Below are positions 54,187-62,901 of a stretch of DNA of 64,000 bases, in pieces. The DNA lies in NCBI GenBank assembly GCA_045632845.1, contig JAZQXL010000014.1, positions 124,001-188,000 of the forward strand, in the 5' to 3' direction. The notes beneath the pieces are model-generated. The model made no database searches. It had not been told where the DNA came from and saw only the letters and a list, made by a program, of their open reading frames with translations. The position numbers were made by a program, and so were the translations under genes. Each line of letters begins with the position of its first letter. The stretch's first letter is position 1. The DNA comes from RGIG4140 sp045632845 (GTDB lineage: Bacteria > Pseudomonadota > Alphaproteobacteria > CAAHEQ01 > UBA3637).

Positions 54187-56010
54187 ATGAAAAAATTGCT
54201 TATTTTTAGCTTTGTTTGTTTTTTAAGTTTAACATCCTTGGCAAGTGACAACTCTGTCCCCGCCATCTGCGCTCAAGGGAGTGTATTAGGTGACGATGGC
54301 AACTGCCACAGTTGTGACAGCCTAAAAAAATTCACCCCTAAAAGATTGGTTGACTGCTCCTCCTCATGCAAAACTAAAGAAGGAAAATATATCCGAAAAA
54401 TAGCTGATTCAGATGACTGTGAACTCATCAACTGCCCTGATGGGTTCAAAAAAGACACTTGGGGAAACTGCAAACCAACAAATGATGAATGCCCTGAAAT
54501 CGCACCATTAAAGGATATTCATGGTAACTGCTATCCTTGTTCTGAATTAGAAACCATCAAGCTAAAAAACAAGAGCGATTGTGAATCAAAATGTCAAATG
54601 AACGGCGCTGCAACAAGAATATCAACTTTTTGGGGTTGTGAATTAAAAAAATGCCCTGAAAATGCGAGCAGATCTTCCTTTGGTGACTGCACGATTGCTC
54701 CAGTTGGGTGCCCTGATACACATCCCTTAAGAGAAAATGCCTCTTGCTTTGATTGTTCATATGAAGGAGCCATTGATATGGCACCTGATGATGTCCATCT
54801 TTGTCAAAGCATGTGCAAAGATGATCAAGGCAACCCTACTCGAAAACTATATAAAAACGCAGGATGTGGATTGATAAATTGCCCCGCAGACAAACCAATA
54901 AAATCTCATGGTCACTGTCTTTCTTGTGATGAAGTTCTATCAATTAGAGATGCAAAAAATTGTGACCTCTGCCAAGAAAAAAGAACAACCATTCGCTTTA
55001 AAAGAAAAGGCAAAACACTTGATTATTGTGCATTATCTTCTTGCCCATCCGAGAAACCATTAAGAGACATTTTAGGAAACTGTTATTCTTGTGATGAAGG
55101 AGATGAAATTGGCGTCAAACCTGGTTCTTGCTCCAATATTTGCCCAAATCGTGTTGAAAAAACACCAGAAATGTACCATACTGTTCTCTCTTTTGACAAA
55201 GGTGCAAAGCTTTGCCTTTTGCCAGAGACAGAAGAACAATCCGATGAGCTATTTTCAATTAAAATTAAAAATAGCAACACCCAAAACAAAACACTTTTGG
55301 AACCAAAATTCAAACAAAGCCACTGCCCTGAAGATAAACCTTTAATGGATTATCAAGGGGGATGCTATGCCTGTGACGACCCAAGCACTGTAATATTAGA
55401 TTTGTCAGATTTATGTTTTAAATGTTCCAACAGATATTTTACCAAAACCACATATTTCAATGATGAGGGTGTTTCTATTCGCTACAATTGCAAAATATCA
55501 GATGAAGACTCTCCAAAAATCAAACGTGTTGGCAATATTGATTACTATTACAACAAAGACAATCAATTAGAAAAAGAAGAACACCATTTAACAAATCACG
55601 AATATGCTGATACAATGATTAAAAGCTACAACAAAAAAGGATATTCAGAACGTTTTGAAAAACTTGGAAAAACAATTGAAAGAAAAAATTATCATAACAA
55701 TGGCAAACTAAAAAGTGTTAAAACCTTTAAAGATGATTTAACTGAAACAAAATATTACTATTACTATGATAGTGGCGCCTTAAAATCTATTATTCCACAT
55801 CAAGAAAAAAGAATATCTGAAAATTCTTGGATAAAAGTTAAAGAAGGTGTCGGTTTGTGGTATTATGAAACTGGCGAACTAAAATCCATGATTCCATATA
55901 AAGACAACAAATTTAATGGGGAATATAAAAGATACACAAAACAAGGAAAAGTCAGAGAAATAGGTGTTTATAAAGACGGAAAGGTCATTTCAAAAAGAAA
56001 GATAAAATAA
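54187..56010 (+). CDS. Secreted cysteine-module protein with C-terminal MORN-like repeats
   Basis: 607 residues from the ATG at 54187 (AGAGGA upstream); ATG at 54178 would overlap the previous gene. Signal peptide 1-18 (LLIFSFVCFLSLTSLA). Residues 20-440 contain six clear CPxxxPL.D..GNC..C modules plus partial ones. From about 450 to 607 there are MORN/YwqK-like repeats: G-x-L-x-S-x-x-x-x-x-x-G-x-x-x-x-Y (YYYDSGALKSIIP, YYETGELKSMIP, NGEYKRYTKQGKVREIGVY). MORN repeats bind lipids or proteins. This domain pairing on the cell surface is unusual. Confidence 0.82.
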   Translation: MKKLLIFSFVCFLSLTSLASDNSVPAICAQGSVLGDDGNCHSCDSLKKFTPKRLVDCSSSCKTKEGKYIRKIADSDDCELINCPDGFKKDTWGNCKPTNDECPEIAPLKDIHGNCYPCSELETIKLKNKSDCESKCQMNGAATRISTFWGCELKKCPENASRSSFGDCTIAPVGCPDTHPLRENASCFDCSYEGAIDMAPDDVHLCQSMCKDDQGNPTRKLYKNAGCGLINCPADKPIKSHGHCLSCDEVLSIRDAKNCDLCQEKRTTIRFKRKGKTLDYCALSSCPSEKPLRDILGNCYSCDEGDEIGVKPGSCSNICPNRVEKTPEMYHTVLSFDKGAKLCLLPETEEQSDELFSIKIKNSNTQNKTLLEPKFKQSHCPEDKPLMDYQGGCYACDDPSTVILDLSDLCFKCSNRYFTKTTYFNDEGVSIRYNCKISDEDSPKIKRVGNIDYYYNKDNQLEKEEHHLTNHEYADTMIKSYNKKGYSERFEKLGKTIERKNYHNNGKLKSVKTFKDDLTETKYYYYYDSGALKSIIPHQEKRISENSWIKVKEGVGLWYYETGELKSMIPYKDNKFNGEYKRYTKQGKVREIGVYKDGKVISKRKIK

Positions 56011-56013
56011 AAA

Positions 56014-57402
56014 ATGAATACAGAATCTTTTCCACAAGAAATTGGGTTTGACACATCAGCCTTACCACCGCATTTTATTGAGCAAACAGTCCATTCATTG
56101 GTGGATTTTTGCGCAGATGCTGAAATTTCACGAGAAAGTGATGAACCCACAAAGGCAGGAGCTTTTTCTTCTTTTTTTGCAAAAAGGCAACTGATTAACT
56201 CCTTGCATGAAGTTGCCAAAACACCAATGGGGCGAGCCGCCATTCGCGCCTTTTATTACAACGGACAACAACTTAAAAAACAAGACCCTGATTTTAAATA
56301 TCACCTATCAACCAAAGCAAATTGCCCCAATTTGGGACTTTGCCACTTAGATTCAGGTATTATTGAAATCAATGATCAAAACATTAATGCCCACCTTGCA
56401 AAAGCAAAAAATGATTTAAGTTCCCAAGGAATATCTCCATCAAAAACAACTCAAAAACAAGCTAAACTTTTTTTACACGGCGCCACTTTTTTGCATGAAG
56501 CTATGCACATCAACCAAGCAAAAGCAGGCGTTTCAGCCTCATACGATCCATGGATTATGGATCATTTAAGCATTTTTTTAGATGCTGTTCCTCAAGCCAT
56601 TTCAAAGGAGCTTTTTACAGAATCTAACAATCCATTGCTGCATCAAGCGTTCAAAATTTCTCCCTCAGAAATTGCCACCTTTCACCAAGCTGAAGCAAAC
56701 ACCACCGCAACTTCTAAAAACATAAACTTTTCAACTCATTTAACACAAAAAATTCAAGACAAAACCCGTGAATTTTTAAAACCAATTGATCAAACATCTA
56801 ACGATTATTCAACCCTTAAAACAAGATGGAATTATTTGAAACAAAATTTATATCTCTTTTCATACGAGAGGGAGAAAAACACAAACCACAGAGCCACATT
56901 TGCTGACTATTTAAAAACAAGCACAGGAGTTAACTTAAAATTCACCCCCCTACTTCCTCAAAAGCTAAAAAAACAAATTGAACGCTCAGCACAAAAAATT
57001 CAAAAACATTATTCAAAAGCAGATGTTCAAGCTTTGCAATCTTTTGTGCAAGGTAAAATTCCCTTTCCTGAACACCTGTTTCAAGATACAAAAAATCCAG
57101 CCTATAACGAGGTTCAAAATTTAAAAACACTAATGACCAATTTGGACACCTCTTTTGAAGAACTCTCTAAGCTCTCCCCAAAAATTAACCAAGGGGATAT
57201 AAAAGCCATTCAAAAAAGTACTCAGATTTTAAGAGATTTAAATACCAAATGTGGCATTTCCCTCCCCCCACAAAATTCAAATAAAAAACCAAATATCAAC
57301 GCACCCGCTCCTCAAAGAACGTTAAACAAAAACGCTCAAAACATTACAAATGAGAAGTCTCCTAAAAACACCAGCCCGACACAAGTACACGAAAGCATGT
57401 AA
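56014..57402 (+). CDS. Uncharacterised protein with HExxH metallopeptidase-like motif
   Basis: 462 residues, three bases after the previous stop, so in the same operon, with only a weak AGAAAG site. HEAMH at 161-165 lies in a helix (FLHGATFLHEAMHINQAK), as in zinc peptidases. The segment before it, LCHLDSGIIEINDQNI, looks like an edge strand that often precedes such a helix. Residues 300-400 are helical and residues 415-462 are disordered and N/P-rich. No signal peptide. The same design, an HExxH domain without export signal, is fused to ankyrin repeats in the gene at 26946. Activity not shown. Confidence 0.75.
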   Translation: MNTESFPQEIGFDTSALPPHFIEQTVHSLVDFCADAEISRESDEPTKAGAFSSFFAKRQLINSLHEVAKTPMGRAAIRAFYYNGQQLKKQDPDFKYHLSTKANCPNLGLCHLDSGIIEINDQNINAHLAKAKNDLSSQGISPSKTTQKQAKLFLHGATFLHEAMHINQAKAGVSASYDPWIMDHLSIFLDAVPQAISKELFTESNNPLLHQAFKISPSEIATFHQAEANTTATSKNINFSTHLTQKIQDKTREFLKPIDQTSNDYSTLKTRWNYLKQNLYLFSYEREKNTNHRATFADYLKTSTGVNLKFTPLLPQKLKKQIERSAQKIQKHYSKADVQALQSFVQGKIPFPEHLFQDTKNPAYNEVQNLKTLMTNLDTSFEELSKLSPKINQGDIKAIQKSTQILRDLNTKCGISLPPQNSNKKPNINAPAPQRTLNKNAQNITNEKSPKNTSPTQVHESM

Positions 57403-57441
57403 CACAAAAATATCAATCCATTTCAAATCTTCAAATTTTCA

Positions 57442-57470
57442 TTGAAAATTATTGAAAAATATGGTATTAT
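57442..57470 (+). promoter_or_regulatory. Promoter of the methyltransferase gene
   Basis: TTGAAA (57442-57447), 17 bases, TATTAT (57465-57470). Transcription would start near 57477, so earlier in-frame starts at 57452 or 57461 are excluded. Confidence 0.65.
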
Positions 57471-57517
57471 ACCCCTCAACAAAGATAGGGAATTTTAATG
57501 AGGGTAACAAAATTCCA

Positions 57518-58156
57518 ATGTTTGATTTTTTAAAAAAATTATTTGGCAAATCTGAATCTAAAAAAACACAATACGAAGAAACAAAACACTATTATGAAAT
57601 GAAATGTCCTTATACATACGAAGCATGGGACAAAACAAATCGTTGTTGGCGTATCATTTTCACACAACCATTGAAAGAAATCACCAAACTATATCAAAAA
57701 GAATTGGGCGAAAAGCCACTTTCTTTTTTTGATTGTGGCTGCGCTTCTGGCAAATTGCTGGTTCAGGCAGAAAAAATGGGCATGCGCGTCAACGGCATCG
57801 ATATCAGAGAATATAAACCGCTTCACAAAAACATAACTGTTGGCTCCATTTTAGATTATCAACAACCGATTAATCATGATCTTGTTTATTGCAACGAAGT
57901 ACTCACCTGCGTTAAAGAAGAAGAAATCCCCGCTGTTTTAAACAAATTTAAAGACTCAAAGCTCGTTGTTGCCATCCACCTCACAACAGAAGATGATGAA
58001 AAAGCCGGTGGGACCGAGTACCGCAAACACAGTGGTCCACGTGTAATTAAAAGTCAAAAATGGTGGGTTGATTGTTTCAATAAAAATGGGTTTAATGCCA
58101 AATTTCATGAAAAAAGCGGATTTTTTGTTGCAAAACCCCGTGAACGGGATTGTTAA
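57518..58156 (+). CDS. SAM-dependent methyltransferase
   Basis: 212 residues from ATG at 57518 (MFDFLKKLFGK); GAGGG is 13 bases upstream, a long spacing. Motif I is FFDCGCASGKLLVQA, motif II VNGIDIRE, then HDLVYCNEVLTCV. The fold is class I Rossmann. The C-terminal WWVDCFNKNGFNAKFHEKSGFF is typical of small-molecule methyltransferases. Substrate unknown. It lies upstream of tRNA-Thr with an own promoter between. Confidence 0.82.
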   Translation: MFDFLKKLFGKSESKKTQYEETKHYYEMKCPYTYEAWDKTNRCWRIIFTQPLKEITKLYQKELGEKPLSFFDCGCASGKLLVQAEKMGMRVNGIDIREYKPLHKNITVGSILDYQQPINHDLVYCNEVLTCVKEEEIPAVLNKFKDSKLVVAIHLTTEDDEKAGGTEYRKHSGPRVIKSQKWWVDCFNKNGFNAKFHEKSGFFVAKPRERDC

Positions 58157-58231
58157 AAGAAAAAAAATCAAATAAAAATCAACAACTTTTAAAAAAAATG
58201 TATTTTTTTTGATTTTCTTTCAAAAAAACAC

Positions 58232-58260
58232 TTGCATTTCTTTTTTTTATCGTGTATAAA
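58232..58260 (+). promoter_or_regulatory. tRNA-Thr promoter
   Basis: TTGCAT (58232-58237), 17 bases, TATAAA (58255-58260), 13 bases before the tRNA. Confidence 0.75.
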
Positions 58261-58272
58261 TACACCTACAGC

Positions 58273-58348
<76 letters not shown>

Positions 58349-58352
58349 TTTA

Positions 58353-58382
58353 AAAATCCACCCTTCGGGGTGGTTTTTTTTA
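58353..58382 (+). terminator. tRNA-Thr terminator (second copy at 58511-58540)
   Basis: CCACCC-TTCG-GGGTGG followed by eight T. The identical hairpin occurs again in the second repeat copy. Confidence 0.95.
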
Positions 58383-58453
58383 TATGGTAGTCGATTGGAT
58401 GGGATGGCTCGACGAGTCAGGCGGCTGCTTGGCAGACGCGACGCCTTAGGCGG

Positions 58454-58472
58454 TCCTGAGCTATGCGAAGGA
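58454..58472 (+). repeat. REP-like hairpin
   Basis: TCCTGAGC-TAT-GCGAAGGA forms a stem with tandem G-A/A-G mismatches, the pattern of the widespread REP sequences of the TCCTGAGC...GAAGGA type. Confidence 0.6.
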
Positions 58473-58625
58473 TGAAAGACAAATGTCTTTCACACACAAG
58501 GCACCATTTAAAAATCCACCCTTCGGGGTGGTTTTTTTTATATGGTAGTCGATTGGATGGCTCGACGAGTCAGGCGGCTGCTTGGCAGACGCCAAGCCTT
58601 AGGCGAAAAAATTTTTTCCATTCAC

Positions 58626-58654
58626 TTGCATTTTATTTTTAACAATGATAATCT
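58626..58654 (+). promoter_or_regulatory. Promoter of the GT6 gene
   Basis: TTGCAT (58626-58631), 17 bases, TAATCT (58649-58654), 30 bases before the ATG. Confidence 0.5.
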
Positions 58655-58683
58655 AAAAAAACAAAAAAATATGGTTATAAATA

Positions 58684-59700
58684 ATGTTGTTAAAATTAAA
58701 ATTTTTTATTATTATTTTACTATCCCTAATTGCAATTATATCCTTTTGTTTTTCAAAAGAAAATATACCGCTGTGGGTTGACAATTATCCTGTTTTTTTA
58801 CTTTATCAAGATAATCCTTATTTAGAAAAAAATGCTAAAATTTTAGATATAACTGATAATACGATATCCATCCAAGATAACACATCAATAAAGAGATTTA
58901 TAAAAAAAGACAACCATTACAAACTGGTTCAAAATTCCAGCATTTTTTATTCTGAACCAAAAAAAATTGCCATCCTCTATATTGCCACTGGAAGATACAT
59001 TGTTTTTTGGGAAAATTTCTATAAATCAATGGAAAAACACTTTCTTCCCAAACACAAAAAAACCTATTTTTTATTTACAGAGCACGATAAATTAAAAGTT
59101 CCTTCAAATGTTGTTAAAATTCATCAAGATCAACTTCCTTGGCCATATGTAACGTTCAAACGCTTTCACTTCTTTGATGCTATCAAAGACAAATTAGCAC
59201 ATTATGATTATATCTACTTTTTAAATGGAGATGCTCATCCTGTTCAAGAAATTAATGAAGAAATTTTCCCATCACCAGAACAAGAAGTTATGGTAACATT
59301 ACATTCTTGGTATTATCTCGAATCTAAAAAGAATTTTTGTTATGATAGAAATCCAAAATCTATAAGTTACATTCCTTATGACAATGGTGAATTCTATGTG
59401 ACTGGAGCTTTTAACGGCGGAACACAAAAGGGATTTTTAAAAATGGTTTCACGTCTTAAAGAATGGACAAATATTGATATAAAAAACAACATTACACCGT
59501 TGTGGCATGATGAAAGTATGTTAAATAAGTACATAACAACATACTATCAAAAAAATAAACCACTCATTCTTTTGCCTGACTATGTAATCACTCTGCCCTA
59601 TATTTATACAGCATCGACTGAATTTTCCAATCCCAAAATGGTTTTAGTTGATAAAAATGAAAAAGGAGGACGAGAGTATTTACGAGGTATACAAAATTAA
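58684..59700 (+). CDS. GT6-family glycosyltransferase (ABO/alpha-Gal type) with membrane anchor
   Basis: 338 residues. Residues 5-24 form a signal anchor, an added region about 25-90 is unassigned, and the GT6 domain follows: ILYIATGRYIVFWENFYKS, FLFTEHD, WPYVTFKRFHFF, YIYFLNGDAHP, YVTGAFNGGTQKGF and WHDESMLNKYI. These are the landmarks of mammalian ABO/alpha-1,3-Gal transferases and their bacterial relatives. NGD (181-183) replaces the animal metal-binding DxD; bacterial members commonly have NxN. It should add alpha-1,3 GalNAc or Gal to a glycan acceptor, possibly making host-like structures. No clear ribosome site is seen. It directly follows the tRNA repeat region, a common place for acquired genes. 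Confidence 0.85.
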   Translation: MLLKLKFFIIILLSLIAIISFCFSKENIPLWVDNYPVFLLYQDNPYLEKNAKILDITDNTISIQDNTSIKRFIKKDNHYKLVQNSSIFYSEPKKIAILYIATGRYIVFWENFYKSMEKHFLPKHKKTYFLFTEHDKLKVPSNVVKIHQDQLPWPYVTFKRFHFFDAIKDKLAHYDYIYFLNGDAHPVQEINEEIFPSPEQEVMVTLHSWYYLESKKNFCYDRNPKSISYIPYDNGEFYVTGAFNGGTQKGFLKMVSRLKEWTNIDIKNNITPLWHDESMLNKYITTYYQKNKPLILLPDYVITLPYIYTASTEFSNPKMVLVDKNEKGGREYLRGIQN

Positions 59701-59779
59701 TTTATTATCTCAAGTTTTATACCTTAATATAATAAAAATCACTCAAATAATTTGTCTTTATCGTACGTATTTTTTAACC

Positions 59780-60529
59780 TTAACTACGACCATCTATTTT
59801 GTTCAATACCCCAATTGAAACAGGAGTATCCTTTTTTGTTGGCAAATCCGCTAAAAAAGCACCCTTTTCACCACTAGAATAAAACCATTTTACAGTTTCA
59901 TCAAAAATATTTTTTGTTTCAATATACAACCGATTTTCTGGTTCGCAAACTTCTGAAATTCGTGGCAATTTAGCACCTCGAAAAGTAAATATATTAACAG
60001 GATCAAAAATGTACCTTTTACCGTCTGATTCAAAAGCAATAAAACTATGTGCTTCAAAATCACCAAAATCACCATTCGTGACCACTTCGCCACCAACATA
60101 GCGCGTTGGGATATTTTGTCTTTGAAAATACCCTTGCGCTAAAACAGAAAATTCCGTACAAGCACAAGCTTTATTTGCCACCGTATCAGACAAATTCTTT
60201 GGTTTTCCAACCCCATAAAATCCATTATGCTTGCCTACATTAACAATATCTGGATACATTTTATTCATAACATTGTTAAAAGCCATCATGTGACAAAAAA
60301 GAGAAAAGTCTAAACTTGACTTACTACTTTCATACCATGATTTAACGTTATCTAAAGCCATTAACCCTTTAGCATTTTTTTCAATCCGACTAAACAATTC
60401 CTCAAAAGAATTAAAATCAGCAATCATGTGTATATTATTTCTACCAGCAACAGCTCCCCCCGCAGGAAGAACCTCTTCATTTTCAATTTTATCAGAAATC
60501 AAATGTCCGTCACCTAATTCTTTATACAT
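59780..60529 (-). CDS. Transglutaminase-like cysteine protein
   Basis: 249 residues. The papain-like transglutaminase core is visible: C124 in ACACTEFSVLAQGYFQRQNI, H161 in EAHSFIAF, and D176 in YIFDPVN, in the right order and spacing for the Cys-His-Asp triad. Residues before 110 and after 190 are unassigned. No signal peptide. Such enzymes are proteases, peptide amidases or crosslinkers. Ribosome site weak. A remnant of another gene lies directly upstream on the same strand. Confidence 0.8.
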   Translation of the reverse strand: MYKELGDGHLISDKIENEEVLPAGGAVAGRNNIHMIADFNSFEELFSRIEKNAKGLMALDNVKSWYESSKSSLDFSLFCHMMAFNNVMNKMYPDIVNVGKHNGFYGVGKPKNLSDTVANKACACTEFSVLAQGYFQRQNIPTRYVGGEVVTNGDFGDFEAHSFIAFESDGKRYIFDPVNIFTFRGAKLPRISEVCEPENRLYIETKNIFDETVKWFYSSGEKGAFLADLPTKKDTPVSIGVLNKIDGRS

Positions 60530-60552
60530 TTTTTACCCATCTATCATTCTAT

Positions 60553-60688
60553 TTAGCGTTCATTTTGTTTTTTGTGATTGTTTTTTTTAGAATCAGCTCC
60601 GCCTGTAATATCCTGCCCTAACGTCTTAAGTATTGCATCAAATTGAGTTTGAGCCTCTTGATTTACAGTTCCTGTATTTTGATATAGT
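60553..60688 (-). pseudogene. 3' remnant of an unidentified gene
   Basis: The minus strand reads 45 codons ending in TAA at 60555-60553 (starting YQNTGTVNQEAQTQF, ending KKQNER). It has no start codon and meets an in-frame stop just upstream, exactly at a 22-base palindrome. It looks like the C-terminal tail of a gene deleted at this junction. The rest of the 333-base gap to 60863 holds only the palindrome and a promoter. Confidence 0.5.
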
Positions 60689-60698
60689 TATATCAAAA
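60677..60698. promoter_or_regulatory. Perfect 22-base palindrome
   Basis: TTTTGATATA-GT-TATATCAAAA: ten perfect pairs with a 2-base centre, at the edge of the gene remnant. It resembles an operator or a recombination site. Confidence 0.75.
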
Positions 60699-60775
60699 AA
60701 AACAAAACTGCGCAATTTATTTTTAATACACATAAAAAAACAAACTTAGAGCTACAAACAATTTCAAAATCTTTC

Positions 60776-60805
60776 TTGACAGACAAAATCAAAAGAGCGT
60801 AGAAC
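60776..60805 (+). promoter_or_regulatory. Promoter of the ankyrin gene
   Basis: TTGACA (60776-60781), 18 bases, TAGAAC (60800-60805). Confidence 0.5.
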
Positions 60806-60862
60806 AAAATTATAAGAAAGAGGAAACCCTCTTCAAATCATTCAAATTTTAAGGAGACAAAA

Positions 60863-61711
60863 ATGTCACAAATGACACAAGAAGAATATTTTTTGCTTGC
60901 TGCGAGCAAAGGTGATTTTAAAACAGTTGAAGCTATGGTGCGACAAGAAGAAGTTAACATTGACTGCACCGATTTGATTGGCACAACAGCCCTCATCCGA
61001 TCTACGGAAAAGGGCGATATCCGAATGACAGATTATTTGCTCGAAATGGGCGCCAATCCCAACAAAAAAGCACATGCAACGGGTGAAACACCTTTGATTA
61101 ATGCAACCCATAACAATCATTTAAAAATCATCAATATGTTGATTGAAAATGGAGCTCAAATTGATGAAGCCGACAACTTTGGCAAAACCCCGCTCCTAAC
61201 CGCGGTGATGACAAACAACGCACCATTAACTCAGCGTTTCGTTCAAGAAGGAGCCGACATCAACAAACAAAATGCTTGGGGTCAAACAGCCTTACACTTA
61301 TCCATTTTGAAAAGCAACTCCAAATTAACTGAATTTTTGTTATCCAAAGAAGCTGATACAAACCTTACTGATGAAAAAGGACAAACACCATTGCACCTTG
61401 CTGTTCTTTTAAAAGACATCAAAACAACAGCTCTCTTAATTGATAATGGGGCAAAAATTGATACCATAGATAAAAAGGGCAAATCTCCTCTTGACTTAGC
61501 TGTTCAAAACAAAGACACAAAGATGTTTGAATTCTTGATCCTTTCTGGCGCGAAAACAGAACAAACTGAAACAAATATTAAACAAGAATTAACTCAAACT
61601 CCATTGTATCAGATGAATGAGATTTTAGAAAATAAAGAACAGTTCATAACATCTCAAACGCTTCCATTGATACAACTTCAGCAACTTGAATCACAAATGG
61701 AAAGATCTTAA
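60863..61711 (+). CDS. Ankyrin-repeat protein
   Basis: 282 residues, AAGGAG as ribosome site. Seven ankyrin repeats span residues 6-235 (YFLLAASKGDFKTVEAMV, GTTALIRSTEKGDIRMTDYL, GETPLINATHNNHLKII, GKTPLLTAVMTNNAPLT, GQTALHLSILKSNSKLT, GQTPLHLAVLLKDIKTT, GKSPLDLAVQNKDTKMF). The last 45 residues form a glutamine-rich helix. No signal peptide. A protein-binding scaffold or small effector; partners unknown. Confidence 0.88.
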   Translation: MSQMTQEEYFLLAASKGDFKTVEAMVRQEEVNIDCTDLIGTTALIRSTEKGDIRMTDYLLEMGANPNKKAHATGETPLINATHNNHLKIINMLIENGAQIDEADNFGKTPLLTAVMTNNAPLTQRFVQEGADINKQNAWGQTALHLSILKSNSKLTEFLLSKEADTNLTDEKGQTPLHLAVLLKDIKTTALLIDNGAKIDTIDKKGKSPLDLAVQNKDTKMFEFLILSGAKTEQTETNIKQELTQTPLYQMNEILENKEQFITSQTLPLIQLQQLESQMERS

Positions 61712-61727
61712 GCTTATCATAAAAAAC

Positions 61728-61759
61728 AAAAAATGGCTCTTTTTAGGGTCATTTTTTTA
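61728..61759 (+). terminator. Terminator of the ankyrin gene
   Basis: AAATGGCTC and GGGTCATTT pair with two G-T pairs, followed by a T run. Confidence 0.75.
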
Positions 61760-61782
61760 TTATTACAAACAAAACATATTCA

Positions 61783-61811
61783 TTGATACATCTGTTTAAA
61801 TATGCTATAAA
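61783..61811 (+). promoter_or_regulatory. Promoter with extended -10 box
   Basis: TTGATA (61783-61788), 17 bases, TATAAA (61806-61811) preceded by TGC. Confidence 0.7.
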
Positions 61812-61842
61812 TAAGCTCTAACTAAAGCGAAAGGATATCAAT

Positions 61843-62238
61843 ATGCGACACGTTAGAACACATGAAAATTACAATTTTAGAATTGAAGACGTTTATGATA
61901 ATGACAAATTAAAATTCACCATTCGTATTTCTTATTCCTCAGAATATGAAGCTGGCGGTGACAGAATGGAAGAATCTTTAGATTCCGTAACAGCCCATTT
62001 TGATTTAAAAGGTGAAAACCCAAAACGCGCTTATTTAAGAATGCAATATGGTGAAGAATACATCAAACGAATGGAACAAAAAGACTCTCCCCTTCAAAAA
62101 GCAAAAGAGGCAAGAGAAAATAGAGATCATGATATCTTGTGGGCAGAACGTGTCAAATGCGCCAAGTTGCTTGCCTTACAAGGGCACAAAAAAGCTGCAG
62201 GTTTAATCATCAAAGACTATTTACAAAATCAAAAGTAA
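61843..62238 (+). CDS. Small protein of unknown function
   Basis: 131 residues, AAAGGA seven bases upstream. The first half is beta-like (YNFRIEDVYDNDKLKFTIRISY), the second half helical and highly charged (QKAKEARENRDHDILWAERVKCAKLLALQGHKK). No signal peptide or membrane helix. No family recognised. It has its own promoter and no clear partner. Confidence 0.7.
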   Translation: MRHVRTHENYNFRIEDVYDNDKLKFTIRISYSSEYEAGGDRMEESLDSVTAHFDLKGENPKRAYLRMQYGEEYIKRMEQKDSPLQKAKEARENRDHDILWAERVKCAKLLALQGHKKAAGLIIKDYLQNQK

Positions 62239-62284
62239 ATTCATGAAAACACATGCAAATTATCTTTCTTGTATTTTTGAAAAA

Positions 62285-62312
62285 TTGCTTGAAATTAAAA
62301 ATTCACTATGAT
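62285..62312 (+). promoter_or_regulatory. Possible promoter of the prepilin-like gene
   Basis: TTGCTT (62285-62290), 16 bases, TATGAT (62307-62312). Confidence 0.5.
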
Positions 62313-62314
62313 AA

Positions 62315-62344
62315 GTGTAAATTAATCGGTCGTTTAATTTACAC
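62315..62344. promoter_or_regulatory. 11-bp inverted repeat in the prepilin leader
   Basis: GTGTAAATTAA (62315-62325) and TTAATTTACAC (62334-62344), 8-base gap, between the -10 box and the ribosome site. It may be an operator or a leader hairpin. Confidence 0.7.
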
Positions 62345-62360
62345 ATAAAGGATAAATCTC

Positions 62361-62810
62361 ATGAAATTCAAAAAATCTCAATCAGGTCGCTCTATGGTAG
62401 AAATGCTGGGTGTTTTGGCAATTATTGGTGTACTTTCAGTTGGCGGTATTGCAGGCTACTCCCACTCAATGCGCAGACACAGAGCTAATCAAATTGCCGA
62501 CTTTGTTGCAAAAAATGCTTTAATTGTATATGGACAATGTCAACAAAAGCTTATGGATGGTACAATATCTGTGATTAGTGATTGTTACGACAGTAGAATT
62601 TCATGGACAGCTGAAAATGGTGAGGTTGGAACCCTCCCTGCTGGTCTTAAAGCATTTGCTTTCACCAACATTTTAACAGACTCTATTGAGGCTGATATTG
62701 TTAATATGAGTGCAGCTTTTGATGATGATAAACTTTGCCAAGCTGTTGCTTCAATCAGCGGAACAACCTGTACAAAGGGTATAGTAGGATTTAAGATCAA
62801 ACAAAACTAA
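62361..62810 (+). CDS. Type IV prepilin-like protein
   Basis: 149 residues, AAAGGA eight bases upstream. The N-terminus is a class III signal: basic MKFKKSQSG, cleavage after G9, then RSMVEMLGVLAIIGVLSVG with Glu at +5, the usual N-methylated hydrophobic helix. The mature protein is short and contains four cysteines (GQCQQK, DCYDS, DDKLCQ, GTTCTKG) that could form two disulfides. It may be a minor pilin, a pseudopilin or a DNA-uptake pilin. No pilus assembly gene is in the window, so partners lie elsewhere. Confidence 0.9.
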   Translation: MKFKKSQSGRSMVEMLGVLAIIGVLSVGGIAGYSHSMRRHRANQIADFVAKNALIVYGQCQQKLMDGTISVISDCYDSRISWTAENGEVGTLPAGLKAFAFTNILTDSIEADIVNMSAAFDDDKLCQAVASISGTTCTKGIVGFKIKQN

Positions 62811-62901
62811 TATCCTCCCGAAAGCTGGTTTAATCATCAATGATTGCTAGCAAAATCAAAAGTAAAAGTTATACAACATTAATTTTGGCTCAAAAAAAAT
62901 T

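Noticed and set aside
54187..56010. YwqK-type antitoxin of a toxin-antitoxin pair
   Set aside because: Only the C-terminal repeats resemble YwqK; the protein has a signal peptide and a large cysteine-module region, and no toxin gene is adjacent.
58542..58781. Open frame from the GC-rich tRNA repeat into the GT6 gene
   Set aside because: It starts in repeat DNA and runs out of frame into a real gene; no ribosome site.
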